A stretch of DNA of 7,702 bases, from positions 1 to 7,702 of the forward strand of contig CAZXCK010000168.1 in the NCBI GenBank assembly GCA_964639225.1, given 5' to 3'. Below, one piece after another: positions 7,019-7,702 of this stretch (position 1 is the stretch's first letter; each line of letters starts with the position of its first letter). Both the position numbers and the translations under genes were made by a program. Under the pieces are notes generated by a model, which made no database searches, was not told the DNA's origin, and saw only the letters and a program-made list of their open reading frames with translations. The DNA comes from CAZXCK01 sp964639225 (GTDB lineage: Bacteria; Chloroflexota; Anaerolineae; Aggregatilineales; Phototrophicaceae).

Positions 7019-7047
7019 CGCAAGACGTACGCAAAGACTATGCTGCT

Positions 7048-7075
7048 ATTATAGCTGGAATCATCAACCGGGTAA
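7048..7075 (-). promoter_or_regulatory. Probable promoter of the epimerase-like gene
   Basis: The reverse strand has TATAAT (7053-7048) preceded, after 16 bases, by TTACCC (7075-7070; 4 of 6 matches to TTGACA). Transcription would begin near 7041, giving a leader of about 60 bases that contains the displaced Shine-Dalgarno sequence. The exact -10 match and the position in a divergent AT-rich gap support it. Confidence 0.5.
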
Positions 7076-7138
7076 GAGCCGCCCCCAACGGACCTGGACT
7101 CGCAATCATCAACACACAATAAATTACTTTTCCAGATG

Positions 7139-7151
7139 AATTTGGTAAATT
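7139..7151. repeat. Short inverted repeat AATTT-GGT-AAATT
   Basis: A five-base perfect inverted repeat with a three-base centre in the AT-rich divergent gap. It is the leftmost of three small palindromes upstream of the zinc-ribbon gene. In 34% GC DNA a repeat this short could easily occur by chance. Confidence 0.3.
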
Positions 7152-7161
7152 TTGTGTTAAG

Positions 7162-7178
7162 CTATCTACGTTAGATAG
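7162..7178. promoter_or_regulatory. Operator-like inverted repeat CTATCTA-CGT-TAGATAG
   Basis: A perfect seven-base inverted repeat with a three-base centre, 17 bases in all, the usual size of a site for a dimeric helix-turn-helix regulator. Its right end overlaps the suggested -35 hexamer (7176-7181) of the rightward promoter, where a bound repressor would block polymerase. No regulator gene is in the window, so its ligand and partner are unknown. Confidence 0.45.
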
Positions 7179-7204
7179 ACGGTTATGGTAGTCTGGACTA
7201 TACT
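7176..7204 (+). promoter_or_regulatory. Probable promoter of the zinc-ribbon gene
   Basis: TAGACG (7176-7181; 4 of 6 matches to TTGACA) is followed after 17 bases by TATACT (7199-7204; 5 of 6 matches to TATAAT). Transcription would begin near 7211, leaving a leader of about 49 bases. The leader holds a possible hairpin, CTAGT (7230-7234) with ACTAG (7244-7248), just before the ribosome site. The inverted repeats at 7162-7178 and 7189-7200 overlap its -35 and -10 respectively. Confidence 0.45.
7189..7200. promoter_or_regulatory. Inverted repeat TAGTC-TG-GACTA touching the -10 box
   Basis: A perfect five-base inverted repeat with a two-base centre. It ends inside TATACT (7199-7204) and its centre lies about 24 bases from that of the repeat at 7162-7178. 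It may be a second regulator site, but it is short and chance is possible. Confidence 0.3.
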
Positions 7205-7259
7205 GATACGTAACTCTATATATTGTACTCTAGTGGCTCTTTAACTAGTTAGAGGTCTT

Positions 7260-7487
7260 ATGCGTGAATACTGTCTGGTCTGCGATGGCCCGATGCGCCT
7301 TCTGAGCACCGACAGCAATGCCGCTGTTTTGCTGTGGGAGTGCTGTGACTGCCAGAAGGTGAGCCTGATTGCTGGCAGTCGCCTGTTGACACCGAACTGG
7401 GGACGGCTGTACACATCGCTGCAAATCATGAACACGGACGACTACCGATACTGCCCCGACGAAGAACCCGAACCTCACTCAGTCTGA
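7260..7487 (+). CDS. Small zinc-ribbon-like protein
   Basis: A 75-residue protein with two Cys pairs, C5-L-V-C8 and C28-C-D-C31, about 20 residues apart. Each pair is followed by a polar turn, as in zinc-ribbon knuckles; one structural zinc ion is likely. VLLWECCDCQKVSLIA reads as the strand-knuckle-strand of such a fold. The rest (about 40-75) is polar and ends in an acidic tail (CPDEEPEPHSV). No membrane segment or signal peptide is seen, so it is probably cytoplasmic. AGAGG (7251-7255) lies four bases before the ATG, slightly close but usable. GC is about 57%, lower than the other genes, and the gene stands alone behind its own promoter. The function is unknown: zinc ribbons of this size can bind nucleic acid or protein. 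The antisense frames here lack recognisable motifs. Confidence 0.65.
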   Translation: MREYCLVCDGPMRLLSTDSNAAVLLWECCDCQKVSLIAGSRLLTPNWGRLYTSLQIMNTDDYRYCPDEEPEPHSV

Positions 7488-7702
7488 GTACGGACGGACG
7501 AACGTCAGTATCTCCAACCAACCGGACCGGGTCACTTACCAGGTGCGGCGCGCTGAAACACGCACACAGCACCCATTATTTCCCTCTTTATGAATCGAGT
7601 CACTGAAAAATACATAAGTCAATTGCATATGGTTTATCTACCGATTCCAGCCCGCCGTGACGTAAGGGATGGCCTTCTGCGTGCGTCCTGTTAGTGATAT
7701 TC
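7488..7702. other. Terminal non-coding stretch with no supportable gene
   Basis: These 215 bases contain a short imperfect tandem run (ACGG ACGG ACGA ACGT, about 7491-7506) and an AT-rich patch (about 7574-7642). They hold no open frame with a credible ribosome site. On the reverse strand one frame is open from the right edge for 33 codons and could be the tail of a gene beyond the window, but nothing in it is recognisable. A five-base stem, ACTCA/TGAGT (7477-7489), spans the preceding stop codon and is too weak to call a terminator. Confidence 0.4.

Noticed and set aside
6868..7119. 83-codon reverse open frame across the epimerase start
   Set aside because: Most of it overlaps the epimerase gene in another frame; the remainder covers that gene's promoter and leader.
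7590..7694. 34-codon forward open frame near the right end
   Set aside because: There is no ribosome site before its ATG, no motif, and it is too short to distinguish from chance.

Overview
The window is a GC-rich bacterial chromosomal segment. It has seven supportable protein-coding genes and no recognisable RNA gene, CRISPR array, transposase or phage gene. High GC in the main genes, a PP2C-like/membrane/beta-propeller protein, a divergent YchF (DUF933) ATPase and a Rieske protein with CPWHNSRFD suggest Chloroflexota (Anaerolineae-like). That assignment rests on remembered family resemblance, not on a search, and is only moderately sure.

Layout. Four genes run left to right from 97 to 4705: (1) a 705-residue membrane protein with a degenerate PP2C-type domain inside the cell and a beta-propeller outside; (2) an alpha/beta hydrolase starting 13 bases after it; (3) a small Rieske [2Fe-2S] protein; (4) a secreted, cysteine-free protein of unknown function. 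Short gaps (13, 64 and 59 bases), good ribosome sites on genes 2-4 and no clear terminator between them fit co-transcription from a promoter near 16-45, although the proteins do not form an obvious pathway. A GC-rich hairpin (4722-4747) lies in the gap where this string meets the oppositely oriented genes.

Two genes run right to left: an NAD(P)-binding epimerase/dehydratase-like protein (5979-6980) and, downstream of it, a YchF-family ATPase (4778-5860). A perfect 9-bp hairpin followed by a short T-run separates them, and ychF has its own -10 box just beyond it, so they are probably separate transcription units.

The right end (about 7035-7702) differs. An AT-rich divergent intergenic region (34% GC over 7101-7260, counted by hand) carries promoters in both directions and several short inverted repeats. 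It precedes a 75-residue zinc-ribbon-like protein of lower GC (about 57%). The last 215 bases hold no supportable gene.

No clearly new multi-gene system is visible. The points most worth a second look are the probable loss of the PP2C metal site in gene 1, the altered nucleotide-binding motifs of the YchF protein, the displaced Shine-Dalgarno sequence of the epimerase gene, and the palindrome-rich promoter of the small zinc-ribbon gene.
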